A stretch of 64,000 nucleotides of DNA, from NCBI RefSeq assembly GCF_003751225.1, contig NZ_RJKE01000001.1, positions 6,324,001 to 6,388,000 on the forward strand, read 5' to 3'. This stretch comes from Actinocorallia herbida. GTDB taxonomy: Bacteria > Actinomycetota > Actinomycetes > Streptosporangiales > Streptosporangiaceae. Shown piece after piece: positions 61,432-64,000 of this stretch. The position numbers and the translations under genes are program-made. Under the pieces are notes generated by a model. The model searched no databases. It was not told where the DNA came from and saw only the letters and a program-made list of their open reading frames with translations. Position 1 is the stretch's first letter. Every line of letters begins with the position of its first letter.

Positions 61432-62795
61432 TCCCTGCGCCCGGTCGCGATGTCGAACTCCCGGTAGGGGTCGCGCATCGAGCCGAGGGCGACGAACTGC
61501 CGCCGGAAGAACAGCGCGAAGGTCCAGTCGGTGAGGACCCGTGCCTTGCGGTTGAGCGTCGGCAGGCGCGTCAGGTGGTAGGTGCGGTGGATGAACCACG
61601 CCGGGAGTCCCCGCACCTTCACCCCGTACAGCTGGGCGACTCCCCGGTACAGGCCGAGGCTGGCGACCGACCCCACGTAGGCGTGCTTGTAGGGCTTGAG
61701 CTCCTCGCCGCGCAGCGTCGCCACGACGTTGTCGGCGAGGCATTTGGCCTGCCGGACGGCGTGCTGGGCGTTGGGGGCGGTGAAGGCGCCCTCGGTGGTC
61801 AGGTCGGGCACGGCGGCGTTGTCGCCCGCGGTGAAGGCGTCGGGGTGGCCTTCGAGGGTCAGGGTCGCGTTCGCCTTCAGTCGGCCCTTGTCGTCCTTGG
61901 GCAGGTCGGTCGCGTTGACCAGGGGATTCGGTTTGACGCCCGCGGTCCACACCAGGGTCCCGGCCTCGAAGACCTGGCCGTCCGAGAGCTCGATCCGGCC
62001 GCCGACCGCGGAGTTCAGGCGGGTGTCGAGCAGGACCTCGATCTCCTGGCGGCGCAGCTGCTCGACGGTGTAGACGCCGAGTTCCGCGCCGACCTCGGGC
62101 AGGATGTGGTCGGTGGCCTCCACGAGGACCCAGCGGGGCCGGGCCTCCATCTCGGGCAGCCACTTGAGGTAGTCGTGCGCCATGTCCTGGAGCTCCGCCA
62201 GCGCCTCGACGCCGGCGAATCCGCCGCCCACGAACACGAAGGTGAGGCAGCGGCGGCGCTCTTCCTCGTCCCGGGTGGAGGCGGCCCGGTCGAGCAGGCC
62301 GAGCACCTGGTTGCGCAGCTGGATGGACTCCTCGATGGTCTTGAAGCCGATGCCGTGCTCGGCGAGGCCGGGGATCGGGAGCGTCCGGGAGACCGAGCCG
62401 ACCGCGAGGACCAGGAGGTCGTAGTCGACGGGCCACGCCTCGCCCGCCGCGATCTCCACGGTGGCGGTCCTGCGGGCGTGCGCGATCGAGGTCACGTGGC
62501 CGTTGATGATCTTGCACTGCCGCAGCACGCGGCGCAGCGGGACGATGACGTGCCGGGGCTCCAGGTTGCCCGCCGCGGCCTCGGGCAGGAAGGGTTGGTA
62601 GGTCATGTAACCGTGTGGATCGACGACGGTGATCTCGACCTCACCGCGCTTCAGCGGACCGCGCAGCTTCCGCTGGAGTCTGAGCGCGGTGTACAGGCCG
62701 ACGTAGCCGCCGCCGACGATCAGAATGCGCTTCCTCATACCGGGTCCCGTGCCCAGTGGGGCGATAAGGAAACAGACAGGCATATCTTCGGATGC

Positions 62796-64000
62796 ATGTC
62801 ACGTTCGGATCAGAAGACCTGGAACCGCCCTATACCCCTCATTGGGGATACCTCCGCGGCGGTCGACCGGGCCGCCGATCCGGCCGCCTGGGCCTTCGAC
62901 GCTCCCGCACGTGAGGCGTTCTACGCCGTCGCCGGAGCCCGGCGCGACATCCGGCGCTTCCGGCCCGATCCCGTCCCCGAGGAGACCCTGCGCCGGATCC
63001 TCGCCGCGGCGCACACCGCCCCGTCCGTCGGGCACAGCCAGCCGTGGCGGTTCCTGATCGTCCGTGACCCCGCGCTCCGCGACGCCGCGGCCCTCATGGC
63101 CGAACGCGAGAAACTCGCCCAGGCCGACCTGCTCGGCGAGGAACGCGGCCGGCGGCTGCGGGACCTCAGCCTGGAAGGCATCCGGGCCGCGCCCCTCGGC
63201 GTCGTCGTCTGCTGCGACCGCCGCACCCCCGCCGCCGGCGTCCTCGGCCGCGCCACCTTCCCCGACGCCGACCTCTGGTCGTGCGCCGCCGCCATCCAGA
63301 ACCTCTGGCTCGCCGCCCGCGCCGAAGGACTCGGCCTCGGCTGGGTCACCCTCTTCCAGCCCCACGAACTCGGCGCCCTCCTCGGCCTGCCCGACGGCGT
63401 CACCACCCTCGGCTGGCTCTGCCTCGGCTGGCCCGACGAACTCCCGCCCTCCCCCGGCCTGGAACGCCGCGGCTGGTCCCACCGGCTGCCCCTCGACGAC
63501 ATCGTCTTCGCCGACCGCTGGCCGGAATCCGACCCCGCCTCCCCGCCCGACCACCTCGCCGCGCCCGCCCCCGCCGCCGTCGTCGCCGCCCGCGACGAGG
63601 CCGACGACCTGCTCGCCGTACCCGGCTCCCTCGGCGTCCTGGACGCCGCACTCGACCGGATCCGCGCGATCCGGTCCGACGGCCTCACCGGAGGCCGCCT
63701 CGTCCTCGCCGCCGCCGACCACCCCGTCACCCGGCACGGGGTCTCGGCCTTCCCCGCCTCGGTGACCCGGCAGATCCTCGACGCGACCCGCGCGGGCGTC
63801 TCGCAGGGCGCGTCGGCGGCCCGCGCCGCGGGGCTCGGCGTGCTCGCCCTCGACGCCGGAGTGCTGCCCGGCCCCCCTCATGCCGAGTCCGGCCTCGACC
63901 GGAAACTCGCCGACGCCGTCCGGGCCGGGGGGCCTCGCGGCGACCTCGTGGAGACCGACGCGCTCACCGACGTCGCCGCCCGCCTGCTGCTGGAGGCCGG
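62796..64000 (+). CDS. BluB-CobT fusion, 3' end cut by window edge
   Basis: The frame runs 401 codons to the window edge without a stop. Residues about 40-245 are BluB (5,6-dimethylbenzimidazole synthase): ARRDIRRFRPDPVPEETLRR, AAHTAPSVGHSQPWRFLIV, LEGIRAAPLGVVVCCDR, AIQNLWLAARAEGLGLGWV. After a linker, residues about 265-401 begin CobT: ADHPVTRHGVSAFPASVTRQ and LGVLALDAGV. BluB makes the lower ligand of cobalamin from FMN, and CobT attaches ribose phosphate to it; the fusion would channel it. It is divergent from ndh, and the 57-bp gap leaves no room for a cobalamin riboswitch. Confidence 0.88.
   Translation, partial: MSRSDQKTWNRPIPLIGDTSAAVDRAADPAAWAFDAPAREAFYAVAGARRDIRRFRPDPVPEETLRRILAAAHTAPSVGHSQPWRFLIVRDPALRDAAALMAEREKLAQADLLGEERGRRLRDLSLEGIRAAPLGVVVCCDRRTPAAGVLGRATFPDADLWSCAAAIQNLWLAARAEGLGLGWVTLFQPHELGALLGLPDGVTTLGWLCLGWPDELPPSPGLERRGWSHRLPLDDIVFADRWPESDPASPPDHLAAPAPAAVVAARDEADDLLAVPGSLGVLDAALDRIRAIRSDGLTGGRLVLAAADHPVTRHGVSAFPASVTRQILDATRAGVSQGASAARAAGLGVLALDAGVLPGPPHAESGLDRKLADAVRAGGPRGDLVETDALTDVAARLLLEA

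Overview
The window is very GC-rich DNA (third codon positions almost all G or C) with many GTG/TTG starts, 1-4 bp ATGA/GTGA/TGATG gene overlaps, an actinobacterial-type mce operon, DUF5701, a class F sortase and several TetR genes in lipid loci. This points to a filamentous actinomycete. A Thermomonosporaceae (Actinomadura-like) source is my inference and was not tested. About 58 protein genes are supported. I saw no rRNA, tRNA or CRISPR array.

Left part (1-16 kb). A TetR gene cut by the window edge faces an alpha/beta hydrolase across an inverted-repeat operator. A large ATP-binding LuxR-type (LAL) regulator follows. Next is a lipid locus on the minus strand: TetR, AidB-like acyl-CoA dehydrogenase and acyl-CoA ligase. 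A glutaminase-MFS exporter pair, a VOC protein, DUF5701, a secreted protein and a NarL-type two-component system complete this part.

Island (16-21 kb). A SnoaL-like gene with a KstR-like box at its start is cut after about 76 codons by an IS200/IS605-type element. The element has an intact tnpB and a frameshifted tnpA whose presumed catalytic Tyr codon reads His. Next to it is a GmrSD-type (DUF262/DUF1524) nuclease with an internal alkyltransferase-like domain. A 13-bp exact direct repeat brackets this nuclease gene. About 0.9 kb without genes follows.

Middle (21-34 kb). NUDIX hydrolase; dienelactone hydrolase divergent from a GlxA/AraC regulator; two MarR genes around a cluster of TAAC/GTTA operators; a 3Fe-4S ferredoxin-P450 pair; a DUF427-thioesterase pair; GNAT; an acyl-CoA dehydrogenase-like protein; a class I glutamine amidotransferase-like hydrolase; a coiled-coil protein that looks like a superfamily 1 helicase without its P-loop; and a membrane acyltransferase.

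Mce operon (35-44 kb, minus strand). yrbE-A, yrbE-B, six MCE proteins and an Mce-associated protein are tightly coupled behind a perfect 14-bp palindrome. Together they would form a lipid importer; its ATPase is not in the window.

Right part (44-64 kb). FdhD, acyl-CoA dehydrogenase, a second C26 hydrolase, flavohemoglobin, MBL hydrolase, a Panacea-type (DUF4065) antitoxin with a toxin-like partner behind a LexA-like box, ThyX interrupted by a LAGLIDADG intein, a fused anthranilate synthase with a Trp-Trp-Trp leader peptide and attenuator, a VOC-CMD pair, a class F sortase overlapping a gene for a protein with a GPETG sorting-like tail, TetR, an Nei-type glycosylase, phosphoglucomutase, a type II NADH dehydrogenase and a BluB-CobT fusion cut by the right edge.
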